This document shows positions 42,767-51,616 of a stretch of 64,000 bases of DNA, in pieces; position 1 is the stretch's first letter, and every line of letters starts with the position of its first letter. Below the pieces are notes generated by a model. That model ran no database searches. It had not been told where the DNA came from and was given only the letters and a program-made list of their open reading frames with translations. Made by a program: the position numbers and the translations under genes. This DNA is from Pseudomonadota bacterium (GTDB taxonomy: Bacteria; Pseudomonadota; Alphaproteobacteria; Rhizobiales; Pleomorphomonadaceae). The stretch spans positions 1 through 64,000 of the forward strand of contig JAGSYU010000003.1 of assembly GCA_018262575.1 (NCBI GenBank), read 5' to 3'.

Positions 42767-43513
42767 TCAGGCGGCTTTCTTGGCGTCGATGACCTGGACG
42801 TTGATCCAGAGCGCCAGCACGATTGTCGACAGGAACAGGATGACGGCCGGCGCCTCAAGGACGCCGCGCGTCAGCCGGTCGAAGTTGGTGATGAAGGACA
42901 GCGATTGCACGAGGTCGACCACGAAGGCCGGCGCCCAGCCGCGCAACGCTGCCAGCACCAGATTGGTGCCGGACATCACCAGCAGGAAGGACACGATGGC
43001 GGCGAGAATGAAGGCGATCACCTGGTTCTTGGTCATCGCCGAGATGCAGGCGGAAATCGCCAGAAACGCGCCAGCCATCAGGAAGGAGCCAATGTAGCTC
43101 GCCAAGACGATGCCGTTGTCCGGCGAGCCGAGGTAGAGCGTCACCAGCCAGAAGCTCATGGTGAGCACCAGGGCCACCGCCGTGAAGGCCCAGCCGGCCA
43201 GGAACTTGCCGATCACCACTTCATGGGCGCGCACCGGCAGCGTCATCAACAGTTCGATCACGCCGGATCGGCGCTCGTCGGCCCACAGCCGCATGCCGAT
43301 GGCCGGCATCAGGATGAGGAATATCCAGGGATGCCAGGCGAAGAATGGGCCAAGGTCGGCCTGTCCGCGCTCGAAGAAGCCGCCGGCAAAGAAGGCAAGG
43401 CCAGCCGAAAGAGCCAGAAAGACCAAAAGGAAGACGGCGGCGAGCGGCGTCGCGAAATAGGCGCGGAATTCGCGGCCGAACACCAGCGCGATGGTGCGGA
43501 AGGAGGTTTTCAT
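42767..43513 (-). CDS. GldF-like ABC transporter permease (ABC-2 type)
   Basis: MKTSFRTIALVFGREFRAYFATPLAAVFLLVFLALSAGLAFF... multiple TMs. Confidence 0.87.
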   Translation of the reverse strand: MKTSFRTIALVFGREFRAYFATPLAAVFLLVFLALSAGLAFFAGGFFERGQADLGPFFAWHPWIFLILMPAIGMRLWADERRSGVIELLMTLPVRAHEVVIGKFLAGWAFTAVALVLTMSFWLVTLYLGSPDNGIVLASYIGSFLMAGAFLAISACISAMTKNQVIAFILAAIVSFLLVMSGTNLVLAALRGWAPAFVVDLVQSLSFITNFDRLTRGVLEAPAVILFLSTIVLALWINVQVIDAKKAA

Positions 43514-43542
43514 CTCGGATCGTCTCCGGAGGGGAAGCGGCA

Positions 43543-44283
43543 TCAGGCGGCCTTGCTGCCGGTGATGGAGCGGAAGACGGCTTCGAGCGTCGGCCGTTGG
43601 CCATCGACGATGGCCGCATCAAGAAGGGCAGCCGGCGCTGCGTCGGCGACCACCCTGCCCTCGGCGATGATGACGACGCGGCTGCAGATCGCCTCGACTT
43701 CCTCAAGAATATGCGTCGAGATGACGATCGCCTTGCCCGGCGCGATGGCCGCGATCAGCTCGCGCATGTCGTGCTTCTGATTGGGATCGAGGCCATCGGT
43801 CGGCTCATCGAGGATCAGCACTTCCGGGTCATGGATCAGCGCCTGGGCAATGCCGACGCGGCGCTTGAAGCCCTTGGAGAGGGCATCGATCGGGCGGGTC
43901 CACACGGCGGCGAGGTTGACGCGCTCCACCATCTCGACAAGGCGCTCGTTGAGCGTGGCATTTGACAGGCCCCGCATACGCCCGACGAAGGTCAGGAAGT
44001 CAGCCACCGTCATGTCGCCATAGGCCGGCGCACCCTCGGGGAGATAGCCAAGGCGGCGGCGGGCGGCGATGGGATCGGCGAACACGTCGTGGCCAGCGAT
44101 CGACGCAGTGCCGGCGTCCGGCTCGAGAAAGCCGGTCAGCATCTTCATGGTCGTCGATTTGCCGGCGCCGTTGGGGCCGAGAAAGCCCACAACCTCACCA
44201 CGGCTCACCTCGAGGCTGACGCCGTCGACGGCGCGCACTCTCGAAAACGTCTTCACCAGGCCGTTGGCCTGAACGAGTTGCAT
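43543..44283 (-). CDS. GldA-like ABC transporter ATP-binding protein
   Basis: MQLVQANGLVKTFSRVRAVDGVSLEVSRGEVVGFLGPNGAGKSTTMKMLTGFLEPDAG; ILDEPTDGLDPNQ. Confidence 0.93.
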   Translation of the reverse strand: MQLVQANGLVKTFSRVRAVDGVSLEVSRGEVVGFLGPNGAGKSTTMKMLTGFLEPDAGTASIAGHDVFADPIAARRRLGYLPEGAPAYGDMTVADFLTFVGRMRGLSNATLNERLVEMVERVNLAAVWTRPIDALSKGFKRRVGIAQALIHDPEVLILDEPTDGLDPNQKHDMRELIAAIAPGKAIVISTHILEEVEAICSRVVIIAEGRVVADAAPAALLDAAIVDGQRPTLEAVFRSITGSKAA

Positions 44284-44539
44284 GCCTTTTCCTCCAGCGT
44301 TCGAAATCGTCCATCCGGGTGCCTGGCAGCGCCGAACCGAAGCCAGCCGTCGCTTACCGCAGGCAGGCAAGCAGGGATATCGGATTCTTGGCGAAATCGT
44401 GTTCAAAAACAGACCTTACCGATTGTTCATCAACAGGCCGTCTGCCCATCGGTAACCTCCCGTAGGTGACCGCACGCGAGGCGGTACCTGCCCAACAAAA
44501 CGCCTTGGCCATTGTCTGGGCGATGGTAGACTGACGATC

Positions 44540-45943
44540 ATGCCTAGCTATGCCATCCTGCTCGGTCGTCAGCGCCACGTCTTCGAGGATCTCAAGGCCG
44601 TCATGGCGGCCGCCTCACCGGAGAAATCCGGCGATCGGCTGGCCGGCATCGCCGCCGATACCAACGAGCGCCGCGTCGCCGCCCGCTACCTCCTGGCCGA
44701 CATTCCGCTCCGAACCTTTCTCGACGAGCCGCTGATCCCCTACGAGGTCGACGAGGTCACCCGCCTGATTGTCGATAGCCACGACACGGCTGCGTTCTCG
44801 CCGGTCGCCCACATGACGGTCGGCCAGTTCCGTGACTGGCTGCTCTCCTACGAATGCACCACCGCGCAGCTTTCCGCCCTGGCGCCCGGCCTGACGCCGG
44901 AGATGGTCGCCGCCGTTTCCAAGATCATGCGCAACCATGATCTGATCGTCGTCGCCGCCAAAACCAGCGTTGTCACCGGCTTCCGCACCACCATCGGCCT
45001 CAAGGGGCGCCTGTCCAGCCGCCTGCAGCCCAACCACCCGACCGACGATCCCGAGGGCGTTGCCGGCTCGACGCTCGACGGCCTGACCTACGGCGTCGGT
45101 GACGCCGTGATCGGCATCAACCCGGCCGGCGACAATCTCGACGCCTGCATCCGGCTGATGGAGTTGTTCGACCGGCTCCGCCAGCGCTTCGACATCCCCA
45201 TGCAGTCCTGCGTGCTGACGCACGTGACGACATCGATCAAGGCGGTGGAGGCGGGTGCGCCGCTCGATCTCGTCTTCCAGTCGATCGCCGGCACGGAAGC
45301 TGCCAACCGCGGCTTCGGCGTCGACCTCAAGGTGCTGGAGGAGGGGCGCGAGGCGGCGCTCAGCCTGAAGCGCGGCACGGTCGGCGACAATGTCATGTAT
45401 CTCGAAACGGGCCAGGGCTCGGCGCTGTCCGCCGACGCCCACCACGGCGTCGACGAGCAGACCGTCGAAGTGCGCGCCTATGCCGTTGCCCGCCACCTGA
45501 AGCCGCTGATCGTCAACACCGTCGTCGGCTTCATCGGCCCAGAGTATCTCTACGACGCCAAGCAGATCATCCGGGCCGGCCTCGAGGACCACTTCTGCGG
45601 CAAGGTGCTCGGCGTGCCGATGGGCGTCGACGTCTGCTATACCAACCATGCCGAGGCCGACCAGGACGACATGGACAACCTGATGTTCCTGCTCGCCTCG
45701 GCCGGCGTCAACTTCCTGATCGCCGTGCCCGGTGCCGACGACGTCATGCTGAACTACCAGTCATTGAGCTACCACGATATCGTCAGCCTGCGGCATTCCT
45801 TCGGCCGCCCACCGGCGCCTGAGTTCGAGGCCTGGCTCTACCGCATGGGCCTCTTCGACGACGAGGGGCGCCTGGCACCACAGGCGAGTTCCGTCGCCCG
45901 CCGCCTCATCGATTATCGTCCTGACGTCCGAGCCTTGGCATGA
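44540..45943 (+). CDS. eutB: Ethanolamine ammonia-lyase large subunit
   Basis: LTYGVGDAVIGINPAGDNLDACIRLMELFDRLRQRFDIPMQSCVLTHVTTSIKAVEAGAPLDLVFQSIAGTEAANRGFGVDL. Confidence 0.96.
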   Translation: MPSYAILLGRQRHVFEDLKAVMAAASPEKSGDRLAGIAADTNERRVAARYLLADIPLRTFLDEPLIPYEVDEVTRLIVDSHDTAAFSPVAHMTVGQFRDWLLSYECTTAQLSALAPGLTPEMVAAVSKIMRNHDLIVVAAKTSVVTGFRTTIGLKGRLSSRLQPNHPTDDPEGVAGSTLDGLTYGVGDAVIGINPAGDNLDACIRLMELFDRLRQRFDIPMQSCVLTHVTTSIKAVEAGAPLDLVFQSIAGTEAANRGFGVDLKVLEEGREAALSLKRGTVGDNVMYLETGQGSALSADAHHGVDEQTVEVRAYAVARHLKPLIVNTVVGFIGPEYLYDAKQIIRAGLEDHFCGKVLGVPMGVDVCYTNHAEADQDDMDNLMFLLASAGVNFLIAVPGADDVMLNYQSLSYHDIVSLRHSFGRPPAPEFEAWLYRMGLFDDEGRLAPQASSVARRLIDYRPDVRALA

Positions 45944-46689
45944 GCACCCCCGTCGACCTCGATCCGTTCGCCCGCTTCCGCGCCGTGACCCGCGCCCGCA
46001 TCGGCTTGGGACGGGCCGGCGATTCGCTGCCGATCCGCGCCGTGCTCGACTTCCAGCTCGCTCACGCCCGCGCCCGCGACGCTGTGCATGGCCACGTCGA
46101 TTTCGCGGCCATGGCAGCCCGGATCGGCGAGAAGCAGCCGGTGATCTGCTTGAAGTCGTGCGCCGCCGATCGCTCGATCTATCTGGCCCGTCCCGACCTT
46201 GGCCGCCGGGTCGACCCGATGGCGCTCGCCGGCATCGAAACAGGCGACTTTGACGTCGCCTTCGTCATTGCCGACGGCCTCTCCGCCGCCGCGGTGGAAG
46301 CGCACGCCGAAATCGTGCTGTCCGCCTGCCTGCGCCGGCTCGGCGATGTCAAGGTTGCGCCGATCGTGCTGGGCGAACAGGCGCGCGTCGCCTTTGGCGA
46401 CGAGGTCGGCGAAGCGCTCGGCGCGCGCCTCGTGGTGGTGCTGATCGGTGAGCGGCCCGGCCTGTCGGTTCCCGACAGCCTTGGCGCCTATCTGACCTTC
46501 GACCCGAAGGTCGGCCGGCGCGACAGCGAGCGCAACTGCCTCTCCAACATCCACGCCGACGGGCTGCCACATGAGTTGGCGGCCGACAAGATCGTCTGGC
46601 TGATTCGCCAAGCGCTGCGGCTCGGCCTCACAGGCGTTGACCTCAAGGAGGAGATGGGCGGTCCGGCGGCACTGCCCGCCGATCTCTGA
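45940..46689 (+). CDS. eutC: Ethanolamine ammonia-lyase small subunit
   Basis: TRARIGLGRAGDSLPIRAVLDFQLAHARARDAVH...GRRDSERNCLSNIHADGLPHELAADKIVWLI; 4-nt overlap with eutB. Confidence 0.95.
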   Translation: MSTPVDLDPFARFRAVTRARIGLGRAGDSLPIRAVLDFQLAHARARDAVHGHVDFAAMAARIGEKQPVICLKSCAADRSIYLARPDLGRRVDPMALAGIETGDFDVAFVIADGLSAAAVEAHAEIVLSACLRRLGDVKVAPIVLGEQARVAFGDEVGEALGARLVVVLIGERPGLSVPDSLGAYLTFDPKVGRRDSERNCLSNIHADGLPHELAADKIVWLIRQALRLGLTGVDLKEEMGGPAALPADL

Positions 46690-46810
46690 ACCGAAATTTT
46701 TTGAACAATCTCACGCCGACACGACCCTTCGCCAATACCTTGGTATCTGTCATTGCACTAGCATCCCTCCATCGTAGACGAGCAGAATCGAATCGGTGGA
46801 GAGGACGACG

Positions 46811-48130
46811 ATGCGCCGAGGCGCACTTTTGGGAGTTGTGGCGCTGATCGGGGCGGCTCAAGCCGCGATGCCTGCGGAAGTGCTGACGATCGCCGCCGTC
46901 GACAATGCCGACATGAACAGGATGCAGGAGCTTGCCGACGACTTCGTGGCGGGCAACCCGGACATCCATCTCAACTGGGTCCTTCTGAAGGAAGACGTTC
47001 TTCGACAGAAGGTGGCCACCGACATCGAGACGCGCGGCGGTCAGTTCGACATCATGACCATCGGCAACTACGAGGTGCCGATCTGGGCGCAGCAAGGCTG
47101 GCTCAAGCCACTCGACGACCTTGGCGACAAGTATGACGAGGATGATCTCCTGCCGGCCATCCGCAAGGCGGTTTCCTACGACGGCAAGCTCTACGCCTCG
47201 CCCTTCTACGGCGAGAGCGCCATGCTGATGTATCGCATCGACCTGTTCCGCGCGGCTGGACTGGAAATGCCACCGTCGCCGACCTGGACCTTCGTGCGCG
47301 AGACGGCGACGAAGCTCACCGACAAGGCCGCAGGTCGCTACGGCATCTGCCTGCGCGGCAAGGCGGGCTGGGGCGAGAACATGGCGTTGCTGACCGCCGC
47401 CGCCAACTCCTTCGGCGCCCGCTGGTTCGACCTGGATTGGCGCCCGGAGTTTGATTCGCTGGAGTGGCAGCGGACGCTCACCTTTTACGTCGACCTGCTG
47501 CAGGCGGCGGGGCCGCCGGGTGCCGCCTTCCTCGGCTATACGGAGAATCTCGACCTGTTCCGGACGGGCAAGTGCGCCATGTGGATCGATTCCACCGTTG
47601 CCGCCTCGACGCTGAGCAACCCCAAGACGTCCGATGTCGTCGGCCGCGTCGGCTATGCGCCGTTTCCGACCTACGGCGGCCTCGGCAACCACGGCAACTG
47701 GCTATGGACCTGGAACCTCGCCATTCCCGCCAGCACGACCAAGGCCGGGCCGGCGCAGCGCTTCATCGCCTGGGCGACCGACCGGGACTATGCCGATCTG
47801 GTCGCCGCCCATGAGGGGTGGGCCTATGCGCCGCCGGGCACGCGCATATCGCTCTACAACAATCCCGCCTATCGGTCGGCGGCGCCGTTTTCCGGCTACA
47901 CGCTGACTGCCATCGACACCGCCAATCCCGACCAGCCAACCGTCAAGCCAGCGCCGTATACGGGCAGCCAGTTCGTGGCGATCCCGGAATTCCAGCGCAT
48001 CGGCAACGCCGTCGGCCAGATCTTCGCCGCCGCCGTCGTCGGACAGATGAGTGTGACGCAGGCGCTCGCCTCGGCAAACGACCTGACGCTCAGGGAGATG
48101 ACGCGGGCAGGATACGTCAAGCAGCCGTGA
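46811..48130 (+). CDS. Extracellular solute-binding protein (polyol/sugar ABC type)
   Basis: Signal peptide; NPDIHLNWVLLKEDVLRQKVATDIETRGGQFDIMTIGNYEVPIWAQQGWL. Confidence 0.87.
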   Translation: MRRGALLGVVALIGAAQAAMPAEVLTIAAVDNADMNRMQELADDFVAGNPDIHLNWVLLKEDVLRQKVATDIETRGGQFDIMTIGNYEVPIWAQQGWLKPLDDLGDKYDEDDLLPAIRKAVSYDGKLYASPFYGESAMLMYRIDLFRAAGLEMPPSPTWTFVRETATKLTDKAAGRYGICLRGKAGWGENMALLTAAANSFGARWFDLDWRPEFDSLEWQRTLTFYVDLLQAAGPPGAAFLGYTENLDLFRTGKCAMWIDSTVAASTLSNPKTSDVVGRVGYAPFPTYGGLGNHGNWLWTWNLAIPASTTKAGPAQRFIAWATDRDYADLVAAHEGWAYAPPGTRISLYNNPAYRSAAPFSGYTLTAIDTANPDQPTVKPAPYTGSQFVAIPEFQRIGNAVGQIFAAAVVGQMSVTQALASANDLTLREMTRAGYVKQP

Positions 48131-48250
48131 AACCACCGGCAATTTGTCGCCGCGCAACGTCGTTGACCGGCGCTGCCCCTAGGTTCCCCTCCATTCCGCC
48201 GGCCCGGCCGGCAAGAAGGGCTGAAAGCCCCCGAGGATGGAGACGGACAA

Positions 48251-49834
48251 ATGTTTTGCTACCAGTGTGAACAGACCGCCCGCGGCACCGGTTGCGTGAC
48301 CCGCGGCGTCTGCGGCAAGTCGCCGGAGGCCGCCGATCTGCAGGACGTGCTCGTCCATGCCGCCAAACGCCTGGCAACGCGCTACGCCAACGTGCCCGCC
48401 GCCGAGCGGCCGGCGAATCTCGCGCCGATGCTTGAGGATGCGCTGTTCGTCACCGTCACCAACGTCAACTTCGACACCGCTTCGATCCTGAACAAGATCC
48501 GCGAAGTGGTCGCCGCCGCCGGGACTGCCGCCGACGTTGCCGTCGAGGCCCCGGAAGCCGCCCTGGTCTCCTGGTCGCGCGACTCGATGATCGATTCCCG
48601 CAAGGCAAGCCTCGGCGACGACGTCACCGGCTTGCAGGAACTGTTGCTCTACGGCCTCAAGGGTATGGCAGCCTACGCCCATCATGCCCGCCAGATGCAT
48701 CGCACCGACCCCGTCGTCGACGCCTTCACGGTCGAGGCGCTGGCCAAGCTCGACGCCGGTGTCGACACCGTCGACGAACTGCTTGCTCTCAACCTCAAGT
48801 GCGGCGAAGTCACCATCAACGTGCTGGCGCTGCTCGACGCCGCCCATTGCGACACCTACGGCAAGCCGACGCCGACGCCGGTGCTGATGGGCCACGTGCC
48901 GGGCAAGGCGATCCTCGTCTCCGGCCACGACATGGTCGACCTCCAGGCACTGCTCGAGCAGACCGAGGGCAAGGGCATCAACATCTATACCCACGGCGAG
49001 ATGCTGCCGGCCCATGGCTATCCTGAGCTCAAGAAATTCAAGCATCTGGCCGGCCACTTCGGCGGCGCCTGGATGCTGCAGCAGCGGGAGTTCCCGAACT
49101 TCCCCGGCGCCATCCTGATGACCACCAACTGCCTGATGCAGCCGTTCGAGGACTATGAGGGTCGCCTGTTCACGCGCAACCTCGTCGCCTGGCCGGGCAT
49201 CGCCCACATCGATGGCCGCGACTTCTCGGCGGTCATTGAGTCCGCACTGGCCGCTCCCGGCTTCACCGACACCGTCAAGACCGGCGAACATCTGGTCGGC
49301 TTCGGCCATGACGCCGTGCTGGGCGCTGCCGACAAGATCATCGGCGCCGTCAAGGCCGGCGAGATCAAGCACTTCGCCGTCATCGGCGGTTGCGACGGTT
49401 CGGAGGGCGAACGCTCCTACTATACCGATCTTGGCACGACCATTCCCAAGGATTGGGTGATCCTGACGCTTGGTTGCGGCAAGTACCGCCTGCTCGGCCA
49501 TGACTATGGCACGGTTGCCGGCCTGCCGCGCCTCCTCGACATGGGCCAGTGCAACGACAGCTTCTCGGCCGTCAAGGTGGCGCTGGCGCTCGCCGACGCT
49601 TTCGGCTGCACCGTCAACGAGCTGCCGCTGTCCATCGTGCTGTCGTGGTTCGAGCAGAAGGCGGTCTGCGTTCTGCTCGCCCTCCTGCACCTCAACGTCA
49701 AGAACATCCGCATTGGGCCGCGCCTGCCTGCCTTCCTGACGCCAGCCGTCCTGAAGGTGCTGGTCGACACCTTCGGTCTCAAGCCGGTGGGCGATGTGGA
49801 TGCCGACCTCCAGGCGATGGCCAACGCCGCCTGA
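48251..49834 (+). CDS. hcp: Hybrid-cluster protein (hydroxylamine reductase)
   Basis: MFCYQCEQTARGTGCVTRGVCGKSPE (CX2CX8CX5C), GHDMVDLQALLEQTEGKGINIYTHGEMLPAHGYPELKKF. Confidence 0.96.
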   Translation: MFCYQCEQTARGTGCVTRGVCGKSPEAADLQDVLVHAAKRLATRYANVPAAERPANLAPMLEDALFVTVTNVNFDTASILNKIREVVAAAGTAADVAVEAPEAALVSWSRDSMIDSRKASLGDDVTGLQELLLYGLKGMAAYAHHARQMHRTDPVVDAFTVEALAKLDAGVDTVDELLALNLKCGEVTINVLALLDAAHCDTYGKPTPTPVLMGHVPGKAILVSGHDMVDLQALLEQTEGKGINIYTHGEMLPAHGYPELKKFKHLAGHFGGAWMLQQREFPNFPGAILMTTNCLMQPFEDYEGRLFTRNLVAWPGIAHIDGRDFSAVIESALAAPGFTDTVKTGEHLVGFGHDAVLGAADKIIGAVKAGEIKHFAVIGGCDGSEGERSYYTDLGTTIPKDWVILTLGCGKYRLLGHDYGTVAGLPRLLDMGQCNDSFSAVKVALALADAFGCTVNELPLSIVLSWFEQKAVCVLLALLHLNVKNIRIGPRLPAFLTPAVLKVLVDTFGLKPVGDVDADLQAMANAA

Positions 49835-49863
49835 TCGAAGTCCGACGAGGAGGGAAAAACGAA

Positions 49864-49889
49864 CCGGCCGGGCATCACAGCCCGGCCGG
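49864..49889. terminator. 10-bp GC-rich hairpin downstream of hcp
   Basis: CCGGCCGGGC-ATCACA-GCCCGGCCGG; A-rich 5' flank (GGGAAAAACGAA) would make it an intrinsic terminator on the minus strand. Confidence 0.55.
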
Positions 49890-50018
49890 CGGTCGCCAGA
49901 GTATTTCCGGTGAAAACCGGTTCACCGGAGATGTTTTCTATTTGCTTTCACGCAACTCCGGACGCAAACCGCGACACATGTTTGCTGGAGTTGCTTCAAA
50001 ACAGTCGCAAAGCGCGGA

Positions 50019-50153
50019 TCAGACGCCGACGGCGAAGGCTTGAAGACCAAACAGGACCGTCAGGAATGCCGCGGCAACAGCGATCCGCAGGCATAAACCA
50101 GCGGACGGACACGTGAGGGCCCGCCCCATTTCCTTGACCATGGTGACAATCAC
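50019..50153 (-). CDS. Possible 44-aa single-TM small protein (GTG start)
   Basis: (M)IVTMVKEMGRALTCPSAGLCLRIAVAAAFLTVLFGLQAFAVGV, preceded by AGGGAGG Shine-Dalgarno-like sequence on the minus strand. Confidence 0.35.
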   Translation of the reverse strand: MIVTMVKEMGRALTCPSAGLCLRIAVAAAFLTVLFGLQAFAVGV

Positions 50154-50369
50154 GGCCGCCTCCCTTTTGCGTTCGCAGGTCACCGATAAACCATGAGGCC
50201 CGGCAAGCTCCTCCACGCCGGACCGCAGGTCGTGAAAAATTAGAATCGAATCGCGCGAAGTGCCAATCAAAACGTTTCGCCTACGTATTCGGAGGGATGG
50301 CCGTCGCCTGTCCCCGGAGGACCATCCAAGCTATAACTTTCACAACACATGTAAGTTTTCGGACAGCCG

Positions 50370-51416
50370 ATGAGCACTGCAGCCCTTCTGAAAGAGATCT
50401 CCGACGGAGACGTTTTCGACCGAGCCGCCGTCAAGGCGCTGTTCGACCTGCCGCGCGAAGACCTGTTTGCCCGCGCCGATGCGGTGCGCAAGGACAACAT
50501 GGGCGACGAGGTGTTCCTGCGCGGCATCGTCGAGTTCTCCAATGTCTGCGCCAACGACTGTCTGTATTGCGGCATCCGCAAATCCAACCACGACGTGCGC
50601 CGCTATCGCATCGAGGAAGAGGAAATCCTCGAGGTGGCTCACCGCATGGAGGGCTGGCAGCAGACCACCATCGTGCTGCAGTCGGGCGAAGTGGCGGCCG
50701 ACAAGGAGGATGAGCGCATCGAGCGCATTATCCGCCGGATCAAGACGGAAACGCGGCTGGCGGTGACGATGAGCGCCGGCAACCGGCCGCATGACACCTA
50801 CGCCCGCTGGCGGGCGGCCGGCATGGACCGCTACCTGCTGCGCTTTGAAACATCCGATCCCGATCTTTTCGCCTTCCTGCATCCGGACTGCGACCTTGAG
50901 GAACGCATCGGCTGCCTCAAGGACCTGCGCGGCCTCGGCGTGCAGGTCGGCTCCGGTTTCATGATCGGCGTGCCGGGTGAGACGTCGGACATCCTCGCCG
51001 ACAACATCCTGCTGTGCCGCGACCTCGACCTCGACATGATCGGCATCGGGCCGTTCATCGCCCATCCGGACACGCCGCTCGCCGGACAGGCCAACGCCTA
51101 TGCCGGCGACACCGACATGTTCTTCGCTGCCGTGGCGGCGCTGCGTATCGTCAATCCGAAGGCGCACATCCCGGCAACGACGGCCTTCGACGCCATCTTC
51201 CCGCACGCCGGCCGCGATCTCGTCCTGCAGCGCGGCGCCAATGTGTTCATGCCCAACGCCACGCCCGGCCGCTTCCGCAAGAACTACATGCTCTACCCGG
51301 ACAAGCCCTGCGTCGACGAGGACGACCACCAGTGCTCGGGCTGCGCCGCCGCCCGCGTCTGGTCGATCGGTCGGGTAATCGGCCAGGGGCCGGGGCATTC
51401 GATCAAGGTCAGGTGA
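50370..51416 (+). CDS. hydE: [FeFe]-hydrogenase H-cluster radical SAM maturase HydE
   Basis: FSNVCANDCLYCGIRKSN (CX3CX2C), LQSGEVAADKEDERIERIIRRIKTETRLAVTMSAGNR, FMIGVPGETSDILADNILLCRDLDLDMIGIGPFIAHPDTPL. Confidence 0.95.
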   Translation: MSTAALLKEISDGDVFDRAAVKALFDLPREDLFARADAVRKDNMGDEVFLRGIVEFSNVCANDCLYCGIRKSNHDVRRYRIEEEEILEVAHRMEGWQQTTIVLQSGEVAADKEDERIERIIRRIKTETRLAVTMSAGNRPHDTYARWRAAGMDRYLLRFETSDPDLFAFLHPDCDLEERIGCLKDLRGLGVQVGSGFMIGVPGETSDILADNILLCRDLDLDMIGIGPFIAHPDTPLAGQANAYAGDTDMFFAAVAALRIVNPKAHIPATTAFDAIFPHAGRDLVLQRGANVFMPNATPGRFRKNYMLYPDKPCVDEDDHQCSGCAAARVWSIGRVIGQGPGHSIKVR

Positions 51417-51484
51417 TCGCTGTTCTCTCTGCCGGGCTGCATAGATCCTTCTATATTTCCGGTTAGAGAAAGCCGGAGAGCCCT

Positions 51485-51580
51485 ATGAGCAGTTCCGCCC
51501 AGACCCGCGCCGTCAGGACCGATTGCCGCCGCCTTGCCGACAAGGAGCTGGACATCTTCAACCCCATCCGCGCGAGTTGA
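51485..51580 (+). CDS. Possible 31-aa ORF or gene remnant between convergent hydE and hydF
   Basis: MSSSAQTRAVRTDCRRLADKELDIFNPIRAS*, preceded by GCCGGAGAG SD-like sequence. Confidence 0.25.
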   Translation: MSSSAQTRAVRTDCRRLADKELDIFNPIRAS

Positions 51581-51616
51581 GGTAGCCGATCGGAAGCCCC
51601 ACGGTGCTGCAGGTCA

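Noticed and set aside
44284-44539. Cobalamin riboswitch upstream of eutB
   Set aside because: No B12-box-like GCCACTG sequence found; only an unspecific inverted repeat
48179-49690. 503-aa ORF antisense to hcp
   Set aside because: Shadow ORF over a clear hcp gene
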